From CBDHCC01 sp965261015 (GTDB lineage Bacteria > Pseudomonadota > Alphaproteobacteria > Sphingomonadales > Sphingomonadaceae): a stretch of DNA of 64,000 nucleotides. The position numbers were made by a program, and so were the translations under genes. Below, piece by piece: positions 16,426-25,189 of the stretch (its first letter is position 1; every line of letters begins with the position of its first letter). The notes beneath the pieces were generated by a model, which ran no database searches, was not told the origin of the DNA, and saw only the letters and a program-made list of their open reading frames with translations. The stretch lies in the NCBI GenBank assembly GCA_965261015.1, contig CBDHCC010000001.1, positions 1,364,001 through 1,428,000 of the forward strand. The letters run 5' to 3'.

Positions 16426-17829
16426 TTGTTTCAGGGTCTGAAGCCCATCGTCTATGGCGGTCGCGAACTGTGGCCGCTGGTCGAAGGCGGCAAGGGCGTG
16501 GCGGCGACCAACGGCGAAAGCTCTGGCGCGTGGGCCGCGGCCGGCGGCATCGGCACGGTGTCGGCCGTCAATGCGGACAGTTACGACCCGACCGGGCGCA
16601 TCGTGCCTCAAGTCTATGAGGGGCTGACGCGGCGGGAACGGCACGAGGAGCTGATCCGCTATGCCATCGACGGCGCGGTGGCGCAGGTCGAACGCGCGCA
16701 CGAGGTCGCGGGCGGGCAGGGTGCGATCAATATCAACGTGCTGTGGGAAATGGGCGGGGCGCAGCGCGTCTTGCACGGCGTACTGGAGCGCACGCGCGGT
16801 CTGGTCGCGGGCGTCACTTGCGGGGCGGGCATGCCCTACAAGCTGTCGGAGATCGCCGCGTCCTACGGCGTCCACTACCTGCCGATCGTGTCGTCCGGCC
16901 GCGCCTTTCGCGCGCTGTGGAAGCGCGCCTATCACAAGGCGGCCGACCTGATGGCGGCGGTGGTGTACGAGGACCCCTGGCTCGCCGGCGGTCACAACGG
17001 CCTGTCCAACGCCGAGGATCCGCGCGACCCGCAGGACCCCTATCCGCGCGTGCGCGACCTGCGCCAGACCATGCGGGACTGCGGCATCGCGGACAGCGTG
17101 CCCATCGTGATGGCCGGCGGCGTGTGGGCGCTGGGCGAATGGACGGACTGGATCGACAATCCGGAGCTGGGGCAGATCGCCTTCCAGTTCGGCACGCGGC
17201 CGCTCTTGACGCGCGAAAGCCCGATCCCGGACGACTGGAAGGACCGTCTGCGCGACCTGAAGGACGGCGACGTGCTGCTGCACAAATTCTCGCCTACCGG
17301 CTTTTATTCCTCGGCCGTTCGCAATCACTTCCTGCGCGATCTTGAGGCGCGGTCCGAACGCCAGATCGCCTATTCTAAGGACGCGGCGGGCGACCACGAC
17401 AAGCAGCTGGACGCCGGCGTGAAGGGCCGCAATTTTTGGGTCACGCGCAACGACCTGCTGCGCGCGCGCGGGTGGGTCGAGGCCGGCTATACGGACGCGC
17501 TGAAGACCCCAGACAACACGCTGATCTATGTGACGCCGGACGATCGCGGCACGATCCGGCAGGACCAGGCCGACTGCATGGGGTGCCTGTCCCACTGTTC
17601 CTTTTCGTCCTGGAAGGACACGGAGACGAACTCGACGGGCCGACTGGCGGACCCGCGCTCCTTTTGCATCCAGAAGACGCTTCAGGACATCGCGCACGGG
17701 GGCTGCATCGACGACAATCTGATGTTCGCGGGCCACTCCGCCTTCCGCTTCGGCAGCGACCCGTTCTACTCCAACGGCTTCACACCGACGGTCCGTCAGC
17801 TGGTCGACCGGATCCTGACGGGGGCGTGA
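16426..17829 (+). CDS. Nitronate monooxygenase-like flavoprotein with a Cys-rich C terminus
   Basis: 467 residues from a TTG start with gagagga upstream. The N-terminal two thirds is a TIM-barrel FMN protein of the NMO/2-nitropropane dioxygenase type: AAAGGIGTVSAVNAD, the glycine turn GVTCGAGMPYKL, and the phosphate-binding end VPIVMAGGVWALGEW. It is longer than common NMOs (about 310-380). The extra C-terminal part contains CMGCLSHCSFSSW (near residues 385-397), a further Cys in PRSFCIQK and one in HGGCIDDN, which could bind iron-sulfur or zinc. Substrate unknown. Its 3' end overlaps the convergent Amt-like gene by 50 bases. Confidence 0.8.
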   Translation: MFQGLKPIVYGGRELWPLVEGGKGVAATNGESSGAWAAAGGIGTVSAVNADSYDPTGRIVPQVYEGLTRRERHEELIRYAIDGAVAQVERAHEVAGGQGAININVLWEMGGAQRVLHGVLERTRGLVAGVTCGAGMPYKLSEIAASYGVHYLPIVSSGRAFRALWKRAYHKAADLMAAVVYEDPWLAGGHNGLSNAEDPRDPQDPYPRVRDLRQTMRDCGIADSVPIVMAGGVWALGEWTDWIDNPELGQIAFQFGTRPLLTRESPIPDDWKDRLRDLKDGDVLLHKFSPTGFYSSAVRNHFLRDLEARSERQIAYSKDAAGDHDKQLDAGVKGRNFWVTRNDLLRARGWVEAGYTDALKTPDNTLIYVTPDDRGTIRQDQADCMGCLSHCSFSSWKDTETNSTGRLADPRSFCIQKTLQDIAHGGCIDDNLMFAGHSAFRFGSDPFYSNGFTPTVRQLVDRILTGA

Positions 17830-19033
17830 TCGCCTCCGCCTCGCGCCGAGTGAGGGTGGGGGACAGGACGGCGGACATCATGCCCGCGGCCACGCCGGCC
17901 GCGATCGCGGTCCAGACGGCGGTGACGAGCAGCGCCACCAGCTGCGCGCCGAGCGCGTGGCCCAGCCCCGGTCCGCCCTCGACATAGCCGGGCCCGCCCA
18001 GCGCGGGCAGCGCCAGCAGCGGCGCCGCCAGTCCGCCGACCAGTCCGCCGCCGCCATGCACCAGCGCGACGGTCCCGCCCGCCGTGGTCCGGCGCACCAG
18101 CCGACGCGCGAACAGCAGCGCTCCGGCGGTGAGAGCGCCCAGCGCCAGCGCGGCCACCAGGCCGACCGCTCCGGCTGCCGCGCTGACCGCCACCGCGCCC
18201 GAGAGAGCGCCGATCGTCGGATCGGGCGAGCGGTCCTCCGCCAGGCCCAGACCGGCGGTCAACCACACCAGCGCGCCGCCCGCGCCGCCCGCCAGGACGG
18301 CCAGCAGCAGGGTGGAGGCGTCGTCGGTGGCCGAGAGCGCGGAGCCGCCGGCCAGCGCCAGCGTTCCGCCCAGCGCGGCCAGTGTCCAGCGCTGGGCGGA
18401 CGGTGCGACCGCCTCCCGCACGAAACGGGTCAGGACGAGGGCGGTGACGCCGACGACCAGGTGGACGGACAGCGCGCCCGCGCCGTCCAGAACGCCGCGG
18501 TCCGCCAGCCAGCCGTCCGAGCGCAGCCAGTGGGCGACCGGCACCCACACCAGGAGCAGCCACCCGGCCGCCGTGCCCAGCAACCAGGCCGGGCGCGCTC
18601 GCTCAGCCACGCCGCGCAACGCCAGACTTGCGGCGAACAGCGCCACCGCCCACTCCCACAGCACGAACGCGCTTTCCGGCACCGCCGTGTCGGACCGGAC
18701 GTCCGCCAGCCCGCTCAGCGCCAGGGAGTCCGTGCCGCCGATCCAGGAGGACCCGGGCGAAAAAGCCAGCGAATAGCCGATGAGCAGCCACAGGGCGGCC
18801 AGGAGCGCGGCCAGCCCGATCGCGACGTGCCGACGGGACTCGCGATGCACGGCGGCGGCGGACGCGGCGAGGGCCAGCGTGGCGGTCAGCAGCCAGGCCG
18901 TGTCGCCGCTGTCGGCGGCCAGCAGGACCTGCACCTCGCGCACCGGCACGCCCGGCAGCGCCGCCGCCACCGGGGCGGCCCAGCCCGCCACGAGCACACC
19001 GGTCATCGCCACGTCCGCCGCCCATCGCCTCAT
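17780..19033 (-). CDS. Divergent Amt/Rh-like membrane protein
   Basis: 417 residues, about eleven hydrophobic segments. Several ammonium-transporter landmarks align: GYSLAFSPGSSWIGG, PVAHWL...GVLDGAGALSVHLVVG and ALVHGGGGLVGGL, which place the twin pore histidines at about 191 and 326 as in AmtB. The segment after the first helices, normally P-G-x-A-L-F-Y-G-G, is missing and replaced by a short Ala-rich and charged stretch. No glnK neighbour is present. It may be a transporter of altered specificity or a sensor. ATG 19033 with a gggag site is preferred to a longer frame. Confidence 0.7.
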   Translation of the reverse strand: MRRWAADVAMTGVLVAGWAAPVAAALPGVPVREVQVLLAADSGDTAWLLTATLALAASAAAVHRESRRHVAIGLAALLAALWLLIGYSLAFSPGSSWIGGTDSLALSGLADVRSDTAVPESAFVLWEWAVALFAASLALRGVAERARPAWLLGTAAGWLLLVWVPVAHWLRSDGWLADRGVLDGAGALSVHLVVGVTALVLTRFVREAVAPSAQRWTLAALGGTLALAGGSALSATDDASTLLLAVLAGGAGGALVWLTAGLGLAEDRSPDPTIGALSGAVAVSAAAGAVGLVAALALGALTAGALLFARRLVRRTTAGGTVALVHGGGGLVGGLAAPLLALPALGGPGYVEGGPGLGHALGAQLVALLVTAVWTAIAAGVAAGMMSAVLSPTLTRREAEAITPPSGSGRPADGPSV

Positions 19034-19155
19034 CGCACACTCCCGCCCTGGTTCAACGCGCCTTAAGCGCGGCGTGGTTAACAGACGATCAGCCGATTGG
19101 CCGAATCGCGGGCGCGCGACTATGCCAGCGACCGACAAGAGGGGGGACTCGCCGT

Positions 19156-19632
19156 TTGACCGCCACCACCGTCCGCGCGGCCTCCGCCGCCCTGCTGCTC
19201 GCCTCGCTGGCCCTGGCGGGCCCGCCGGCGGCCGCGCAGAGCGACGTGCCCTATTGGGCGTCCATCCGGGCCGGGATCGCGAAGATGCGCGCCGGCCCCG
19301 GGCGGCAGTTCCCGTCCACCTGGGTGTACCGCCGCGTCGACCTGCCGTTGCGGGTGATCCAACGCCACGACGACTGGCGCAAGGTGGAGGATCCGGACGG
19401 AACGACCGGGTGGATGCTCCGCACGCTGCTGACGGACCGCCGCACCGCGATCGTCCGCACGCTCACCACCGTCCACGCCGAACCGTCCGGGGCGTCGCAC
19501 GTCAACTGGCGGGTGGAGCCGGGCGTGGTCGGCCGGCTGGACGACTGCGACGAAGGCTGGTGCCGGATCGACATCAAGGGTCATGTGGGCTTCCTGCGCG
19601 AAGCGACGCTGTGGGGGGCAGGCGAGCCGTAG
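19156..19632 (+). CDS. Exported SH3-like domain protein
   Basis: 158 residues from a TTG start behind a G-rich ribosome site. Signal peptide ends near PAAAQ (about residue 28). The mature part has two SH3b-like repeats. The first is IAKMRAGPGRQFPSTWVY...WRKVEDPDGTTGWMLRTLL; the second is a weaker copy, TVHAEPSGASHVNWRV...GWCRIDIKGHVGFL. Such proteins sit in the periplasm and usually bind peptidoglycan or assist envelope enzymes. It is followed 52 bases later by an FKBP lipoprotein on the same strand. Confidence 0.82.
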   Translation: MTATTVRAASAALLLASLALAGPPAAAQSDVPYWASIRAGIAKMRAGPGRQFPSTWVYRRVDLPLRVIQRHDDWRKVEDPDGTTGWMLRTLLTDRRTAIVRTLTTVHAEPSGASHVNWRVEPGVVGRLDDCDEGWCRIDIKGHVGFLREATLWGAGEP

Positions 19633-19684
19633 GGCGGTGTCCCGGCGGCTTCCCATCCGCCGTCAGTCCGCTACAGCCACGGCC

Positions 19685-20155
19685 ATGAACAAGCTCGTCC
19701 TCGCCGCCGCCGGCCTCTCGCTGCTCGCCTCCTGCGCCACGGTGCCGACCCCGCCCGCGACCGCGCCGGGGGCCGACTTCCTGACCCGCAACGCCGCCGC
19801 CAAGGGCGTCGTGACGACCGCGAGTGGCTTGCAGTATTTCGTGGTCCAGTCGGGACCGAAGACCGGCCGTTCGCCATTGTCGGGCGATCGGGTGACGTTC
19901 GACTACGAGGGCAAGCTGACGACGGGCGAGACGTTCGACAGCAGTTTAGAGCGCGGCGAACCGCTGACCGGCGAGGTCGATCGGTTCGTCCCGGGCTTCA
20001 CCGAAGCGCTAAAGCTGATGCGGCCGGGCGACGAGTGGGTCGTGTGGATCCCGCCCGCGCTCGGCTACGGCGCGAAAGCGAGCGACTCGATACCGGCGAA
20101 CAGCGTCCTGCGCTTCCGCATGGTGCTGCGCGCCGTCGAGCCGGCCTCGCTCTAG
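19685..20155 (+). CDS. FKBP-type peptidyl-prolyl isomerase, lipoprotein
   Basis: 156 residues. The N terminus ends in a lipobox (SLLASC, Cys near residue 16), so the protein is probably lipid-anchored in the periplasm. The FKBP domain is clear: TASGLQYFVVQSG, VTFDYEGKLTTGETFDSS, VPGFTEALKLMRPGDEW and IPPALGYG. It should isomerise proline bonds during folding of exported proteins. The start at ATG 19685 is set by the signal sequence; the frame upstream is unrelated. Confidence 0.92.
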   Translation: MNKLVLAAAGLSLLASCATVPTPPATAPGADFLTRNAAAKGVVTTASGLQYFVVQSGPKTGRSPLSGDRVTFDYEGKLTTGETFDSSLERGEPLTGEVDRFVPGFTEALKLMRPGDEWVVWIPPALGYGAKASDSIPANSVLRFRMVLRAVEPASL

Positions 20156-20186
20156 GCGTCCGCGGGACGGCGGGCCGTCGGGTGGC

Positions 20187-21371
20187 TTAGCGGACCATCT
20201 CCACCGCCACCGCCGTCGCCTCGCCCCCGCCGATGCACAGGCTGGCGACACCTTTCGTGCCCCCGGTCTTCTCCAGCGCCCCCAGCAGGGTGGCGATGAT
20301 CCGCGCGCCCGACGCGCCGATGGGGTGGCCGAGCGAGGTGCCGCCGCCGTGGATGTTCAGCTTGGCCTCGTCGAGGCCCAGGTCGCGCACCGCGATCATG
20401 GGAACGCAGGCGAAAGCCTCGTTGATCTCCCACAAGTCCACGTCGTCCACGCTCCAGCCGGCGGCGTCCAGCAGCTTGCGGATAGCGTTCACCGGCGCGG
20501 TGGTGAAGTCCTTGGGCGCATGCGCGTGGGCCGCGTGGGCGACGATGCGGGCGACGGGTTTTCCGCCAGAACTCTCGCGCGCCAGCACGAGCGCCGCCGC
20601 GCCATCGCTGATGGACGACGCGTTGGCCGCCGTGATCGTCCCCTCCTTGGCGAAGGCGGCCTTCAGCGTGGGGATCTTGGCGACATCGCCCTTGGCCGGT
20701 TGCTCGTCCCTATCCACCGTCACCGTGCCCTTGCGTGTAGTGACCTCCACCGCCACGATCTCCCGGTCGAAGGATCCGTCCGACTGCGCCGCCTGGGCGC
20801 GCTCGAGCGACTGGATGGCGTAGGCGTCCTGGCCGGCGCGCGTGAACTGATAGTCGCGCGCCGTGTCCTCGGCGAAGGTGCCCATGGCGCGGCCGGGCTC
20901 GTAGGCGTCCTCCAGCCCGTCCAGGAACATGTGGTCGTAGGCGGTGTCGTGGCCCAGCCGCGCGCCGGCCCGGTGCTTCTTGAGCAGATAGGGGGCGTTG
21001 GTCATCGACTCCATGCCGCCGGCGACCACCAGGTCGACGGAGCCGGCGGCCAGCGCTTCGGCCCCCATGATCGCCGCCTGCATGCCCGACCCGCACACCT
21101 TGTTGACGGTGGTCGCCTCCACGCTGGTCGGCAGGCCCGCGCCGATCGCCGCCTGGCGGGCGGGGGCCTGGCCCAGGCCGGCCGGCAGCACGCAGCCCAT
21201 ATAGACGCGGTCCACGTCCGCCCCGTCCACGCCGGCGCGCTCGACCGCCGCCTTGACCGCCGTCGCTCCCAGCTCGGTCGCCGAGGCCCCGGACAGCGCG
21301 CCCTGAAAGCTGCCGATGGGGGTGCGGGCGTAGGACAGGATGACGATGGGATCGGCGGCGGAGAAGGTCAT
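20187..21371 (-). CDS. Acetyl-CoA acetyltransferase (thiolase)
   Basis: 394 residues, standard thiolase length. The nucleophilic Cys93 lies in NKVCGSGMQA. NEAFA, the catalytic His in GHPIGASG (near residue 347) and the second Cys in CIGGGEA (near 377) are all present. It interconverts two acetyl-CoA with acetoacetyl-CoA, or cleaves longer 3-ketoacyl-CoA. It lies divergent from the MaoC and CitE-like genes, which suggests a shared role in acyl-CoA breakdown. The 77-base divergent gap probably contains both promoters. Confidence 0.9.
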   Translation of the reverse strand: MTFSAADPIVILSYARTPIGSFQGALSGASATELGATAVKAAVERAGVDGADVDRVYMGCVLPAGLGQAPARQAAIGAGLPTSVEATTVNKVCGSGMQAAIMGAEALAAGSVDLVVAGGMESMTNAPYLLKKHRAGARLGHDTAYDHMFLDGLEDAYEPGRAMGTFAEDTARDYQFTRAGQDAYAIQSLERAQAAQSDGSFDREIVAVEVTTRKGTVTVDRDEQPAKGDVAKIPTLKAAFAKEGTITAANASSISDGAAALVLARESSGGKPVARIVAHAAHAHAPKDFTTAPVNAIRKLLDAAGWSVDDVDLWEINEAFACVPMIAVRDLGLDEAKLNIHGGGTSLGHPIGASGARIIATLLGALEKTGGTKGVASLCIGGGEATAVAVEMVR

Positions 21372-21448
21372 GGTGGCCTCATGGTGGACGGATGTTGCAG
21401 TGCAAGATAGTCCGTCCGCACCAGTTCTTCAAACGAGAGGCGACGGCG

Positions 21449-21913
21449 ATGGCGGGGCGATGGTTCGACGAATGGGCGGTGGGCGACCGGATCGAGCACC
21501 CGATCCGCCGCACGGTGACGGAGACCGACAACCTGCTGTTCTCCACCCTCACCCACAACCCACAGCCGCTGCACCTGGACGCGGAGGCGGCGCGCGAAAG
21601 CGAGTTCGGGCGGATCCTGGTGAACGGCACCTTCACCTTCGCGCTGATGGTGGGCTTGTCCGTGGGCGAGACGACGCTGGGCACCCTGGTGGCCAATCTG
21701 GGCTACACCGACGTGGTGATGCCCAAACCCGTCTTCCTGGGCGACACGTTACGCGCGACCAGTGAGGTCACGCAGGTGAAGGAGAGCCGGTCGCGGCCGA
21801 ACGCGGGCATCGTCACCTGGACGCACGAGCTGATCAACCAGCGCGACGAGGTGGTCTGCCGCTGCTCCCGCTCCGCGCTGATGCGGCGTTCCCCGGAGGC
21901 GGCGGGAGCGTGA
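21449..21913 (+). CDS. MaoC-like (R)-enoyl-CoA hydratase
   Basis: 154 residues with a hotdog fold. The hydratase signature is visible around LTHNPQPLHLDAEAARESEFG (catalytic Asn/His region) followed by ILVNGTFTFALMVG. It hydrates a trans-enoyl-CoA or related CoA ester. ATG 21449 has gagagg 8 bases upstream, so the 19 codons before it are not used. The stop overlaps the GTG of the CitE-like gene by four bases. This pairing (hydratase plus citramalyl/malyl-CoA-type lyase) is known from mesaconate/itaconate and leucine-type routes, so mesaconyl-CoA is a possible substrate. Confidence 0.83.
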   Translation: MAGRWFDEWAVGDRIEHPIRRTVTETDNLLFSTLTHNPQPLHLDAEAARESEFGRILVNGTFTFALMVGLSVGETTLGTLVANLGYTDVVMPKPVFLGDTLRATSEVTQVKESRSRPNAGIVTWTHELINQRDEVVCRCSRSALMRRSPEAAGA

Positions 21914-22731
21914 GGCTGCGCTCGCTGCTCTTCGTGCCCGGCGACCGGCCCGACCGCTTCGCCAAGGCGGCGGCGAGCGGCGCGGACGCGGTGATCCTGG
22001 ACCTGGAGGACTCGGTCGTCCCCGACGCCAAGCCGGCGGCGCGCGACGCGGTGGGACGCGCCCTGGGCGAGGGGCTGGCGGCCGCCGTGCTGGTCCGCGT
22101 GAACCCGCTCGGCACCGACGAGCACCAGGCGGACGTGGCGGCGCTTTCCGGCTCGGCACCGGCGGGCGTGCTGCTGCCCAAGGCGCAAGCGGCCGACGAC
22201 GTGGCGCGGCTGCACGACGCGCTGGGCGTGCCCGTCCTGCCGATCGCGACGGAGACGGCGCGCGGCGTGTTCGCGCTGGGCGACTATGGGCGGGTGGCGG
22301 ACCGGTTGCTGGGGCTGACCTGGGGGGCGGAGGACCTGCCGGCCGCCATCGGCGCGTCGGCGTCGCGGGACGGGGAGGGGGCGTTGCTGCCCCCCTATCA
22401 GATGGTGCGCTCGCTGGCGCTCTTCGCGGCCCACGCGGCCGGCGTGGCGGCGATCGAGACGGTGTTCCCCCGGCTGGAGGACGCGGCGGGGCTGGAGCGG
22501 GTGGTGGGGGACGCGCGGCGCGACGGGTTCACCGGCATGATGGCGATCCATCCGCGCCAGGTCGCCGCGATCAACGCCGGCTTCACGCCCAGCGAGGCGG
22601 AACTGGCGCACGCCCGCGCGGTGGTGGACGCCTTCGCCGCCGAGCCGGGTGCCGGGGCGCTGAGGCTGGACGGCCGCATGATCGACCGCCCACATCTGGT
22701 TCAGGCGCGGCGCGTGCTGGCGCGCGCTTAG
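21910..22731 (+). CDS. CitE-like CoA-ester lyase (HpcH/HpaI family)
   Basis: 273 residues. Family blocks are LRSLLFVPGDRPDRFAKA, the acidic metal-site segment ADAVILDLEDSV, LVRVNPLGTDEH, LPIATETARGVF, and GFTGMMAIHPRQVAAIN near the end. A stand-alone CitE-like protein without CitD or CitF normally cleaves or condenses a malyl- or citramalyl-type CoA ester, so it is not a citrate lyase. GTG 21910 sits in a GTGA overlap with the MaoC gene, so the two enzymes are translationally coupled and probably sequential. Confidence 0.85.
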   Translation: MRLRSLLFVPGDRPDRFAKAAASGADAVILDLEDSVVPDAKPAARDAVGRALGEGLAAAVLVRVNPLGTDEHQADVAALSGSAPAGVLLPKAQAADDVARLHDALGVPVLPIATETARGVFALGDYGRVADRLLGLTWGAEDLPAAIGASASRDGEGALLPPYQMVRSLALFAAHAAGVAAIETVFPRLEDAAGLERVVGDARRDGFTGMMAIHPRQVAAINAGFTPSEAELAHARAVVDAFAAEPGAGALRLDGRMIDRPHLVQARRVLARA

Positions 22732-22809
22732 GCGTCCAGGACGCGCACAAGGCCGGTGCCTGCGCCGCCCCACCATGCTAGACCGCCCGCGCAAAGGAGC
22801 CCGCCCATC

Positions 22810-24243
22810 ATGACCGATCCCACGCCCGACACCCTGAACGAGCTGCTGTCCGCCCAACGCGCCACCTTCAACGCCGAACTGCCGGTCACGATCGCGTCCC
22901 GCCGCGACCGGCTGAACCGGGTCGCGCGGATGCTGACGGACGAGGGCGAGCGGTTCTGCACCGCGATGAGCGAGGATTTCGGCCACCGGTCGCGCGAACA
23001 GTCGATGATGACGGACATCGTGCCGTCCATCTCGACCGCGAAGGACACGGCCAAGGCGCTGTCCGGATGGATGCGATCGGACAAGCGCCAGCCGCTGTTC
23101 CCGCTGGGGCTGCTCGGCGGGTCGGCGCGGGTGGACTATCAGCCAAAGGGCGTGGTCGGCGTGATCGTGCCCTGGAACTTCCCGGTCGGGCTGACCGCCG
23201 GCCCGCTGATCGGCGCGCTGGCCGCGGGCAACCGCGTGATGATCAAGATGAGCGAATACACGCCCGCGACCTCCAACCTGATGGCCGACACGGTGGCGCG
23301 GTATTTCGACCCCGCCGAGGTGGTGGTCGTGACCGGCGGGCCAGAGGTGGGCGCGGACTTCTCTCGGCTGGACTTCGACCATCTGCTGTTCACCGGCGCC
23401 ACCGCGATCGGCAAGCACATCCTGCACGCCGCCGCCGACACGTTGACGCCGGTGACCTTGGAACTGGGTGGCAAGTCGCCCGTGATCGTCGGGCGGTCCG
23501 CCGATGTCGCGCAGGCGACGGAGCGCGTGGCCCTGGGCAAGATGCTGAACGCCGGCCAGATCTGCCTGGCCCCCGACTATCTGCTGGTGCCCGACGAGAT
23601 GGAGGAGGCGGTGGCCGCGGGGCTGAAGGCCGGGGTCGCGGCGCTCTACCCCTCGCTGCTCGCCAATCCGGACTACACCTCCGTGGTCAACGACCGCCAT
23701 CACGAGCGGCTGCACGAACTGGTGGCCGACGCGCGGGCCAAGGGTGCCCGGATCGACATCGTGAACCCCGCGCGCGAGGATTTCGCGGCGTCGAACAGCC
23801 GCAAGATGCCGCTGCACATCGTGCGCGATCCCACGCCCGACATGCGGGTGATGCAGGAAGAGATCTTCGGGCCGGTCCTGCCGGTCGCGACCTACCGCAC
23901 GATCGACGACGCGATCGCCCGGGTGAACGCGGGCGACCGGCCGCTGGGCCTCTATTATTTCGGGTCGGACCGCGGCGAGGAGGGCCGGGTGCTCGACCGG
24001 ACGATTTCCGGCGGCGTGACGGTGAACGACGTCATCTTCCACAATGCGATGGAGGACCTGCCGTTCGGCGGCGTCGGACCGTCCGGCATGGGGTCGTACC
24101 ACGGCCAGGACGGCTTTCGCACCTTCAGCCACGCCAAGGCCGTCTATCGGCAACCAAAGCTGGACGTGGCCAAGCTTGCGGGCTTCAAGCCGCCCTACGG
24201 TGCCACGACCACCAAGGCGATCGCCAAGGCGTTCGGCGGCTAA
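22810..24243 (+). CDS. Coniferyl-aldehyde-type aldehyde dehydrogenase
   Basis: 477 residues from an ATG with aaaggag upstream. NAD(P)-dependent aldehyde dehydrogenase: PWNFPVGLTAGPLIGALAAG, FTGATAIGKHI, LELGGKSPVIV and the catalytic Cys in GQICLAPDY (about residue 252). The x-C-x-A-P-D-Y context and the C terminus SYHGQDGFRTFSHAKAV point to the coniferyl aldehyde dehydrogenase subgroup, which oxidises aromatic and long-chain aldehydes. The next feature is a tRNA gene on the opposite strand. Confidence 0.87.
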   Translation: MTDPTPDTLNELLSAQRATFNAELPVTIASRRDRLNRVARMLTDEGERFCTAMSEDFGHRSREQSMMTDIVPSISTAKDTAKALSGWMRSDKRQPLFPLGLLGGSARVDYQPKGVVGVIVPWNFPVGLTAGPLIGALAAGNRVMIKMSEYTPATSNLMADTVARYFDPAEVVVVTGGPEVGADFSRLDFDHLLFTGATAIGKHILHAAADTLTPVTLELGGKSPVIVGRSADVAQATERVALGKMLNAGQICLAPDYLLVPDEMEEAVAAGLKAGVAALYPSLLANPDYTSVVNDRHHERLHELVADARAKGARIDIVNPAREDFAASNSRKMPLHIVRDPTPDMRVMQEEIFGPVLPVATYRTIDDAIARVNAGDRPLGLYYFGSDRGEEGRVLDRTISGGVTVNDVIFHNAMEDLPFGGVGPSGMGSYHGQDGFRTFSHAKAVYRQPKLDVAKLAGFKPPYGATTTKAIAKAFGG

Positions 24244-24278
24244 TCGAGGGACTAGCGATGGGGGCGCGCGCACGCCCC

Positions 24279-24352
24279 TGGAGGCCCGAGCCGGAATCGA
24301 ACCGGCGTGCAAGGATTTGCAGTCCTCTGCGTAACCACTCCGCCATCGGGCC
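24279..24352 (-). tRNA. tRNA-Cys (GCA)
   Basis: On the minus strand the 74 bases fold as a cloverleaf with acceptor GGCCCGA/TCGGGCC, discriminator T and encoded CCA. The anticodon loop CTGCAAA gives GCA, hence cysteine. The T arm reads CCGGTTCGATTCCGG. Confidence 0.95.
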
Positions 24353-24538
24353 TCGGGTGGGCAAGCGGGCTTTGGCGCGAAGCGACTGGCCAAGTCAACC
24401 GGTGGACGGGGTGGCGATCGCGACGGTTGGCGGACCCGCCGAAGGCCGCTAGGGGATTGGGCCGGCACCAGCCAAGTGTGTTGCTTAGCTAACGCAGCTA
24501 TGTCACAGGGTCGGGTTCCGAGGTCACGAGGCGAGGTC

Positions 24539-25189
24539 ATGGCGGGTCACGAGGACGACTGGGCGCGAAGGCGGCGCACGATGGTGGACAGCCAGCTGCG
24601 GACCGTGGGCGTCCACGACGTGCGCGTGCTGGGCCGGTTCGCGGTCGTCCCGCGCGAACGCTTCGTGCCCGCGCCCGCCCAGGCGCTGGCCTATGCCGAC
24701 GCGCTCGTGCCGCTGGGCGAGGGCCGGGCGCTGAACCCGCCGATGGCGACCGCGCTGCTGTTGCAGGCGGCGGAGCCCAGGCTGTCGGACAAGGCGCTGC
24801 TGGTCGGCGCGGCCACCGGCTATTGCGCCGCCGTGCTGGCCCCGATGGTGGGCCAGCTGACGGCGGTCGAGGAACGCGACGACCTGCTGGCCACGGCCCG
24901 CGCGCAGGCGCCGGAGCTGCGGTTCCAGGACGGACCGCTCACCAAGGGCTTCGCGCAGGGCGCACCCTACGACCTGATCGTGATCGACGGCGCCGTCGAG
25001 CGCCTGCCGGATTCGCTCACCACGCAGCTCGCACCGGGCGGCCGCATCGCGGCGGGCGTGATCGACCGGGGTGTCGCGCGCCTGTCTGTCGGCCGGCGGG
25101 TGGGCGACGTCGTGTCCCTGCTGCCGCTGACCGAGGCGACGATGGCCGCCCTGCCGGCCTTTGCCCGCCCGGCGGAGTTCGTTTTTTGA
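24539..25189 (+). CDS. Protein-L-isoaspartate O-methyltransferase-like protein
   Basis: 216 residues. The N-terminal RRRTMVDSQLRTVGVHDVRVL and VPRERFVP match the alphaproteobacterial PCMT-like family. The SAM-binding loop is weaker than in Pcm: ALLVGAATGYCAAVLA in place of G-x-G-S/T-G. It could repair isoaspartyl residues, or be a family member of other function, as its habit of sitting before tolC suggests. ATG 24539 fits the family start. Its stop overlaps the TTG of the TolC gene (TTGA), so the two are coupled. Confidence 0.78.
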   Translation: MAGHEDDWARRRRTMVDSQLRTVGVHDVRVLGRFAVVPRERFVPAPAQALAYADALVPLGEGRALNPPMATALLLQAAEPRLSDKALLVGAATGYCAAVLAPMVGQLTAVEERDDLLATARAQAPELRFQDGPLTKGFAQGAPYDLIVIDGAVERLPDSLTTQLAPGGRIAAGVIDRGVARLSVGRRVGDVVSLLPLTEATMAALPAFARPAEFVF

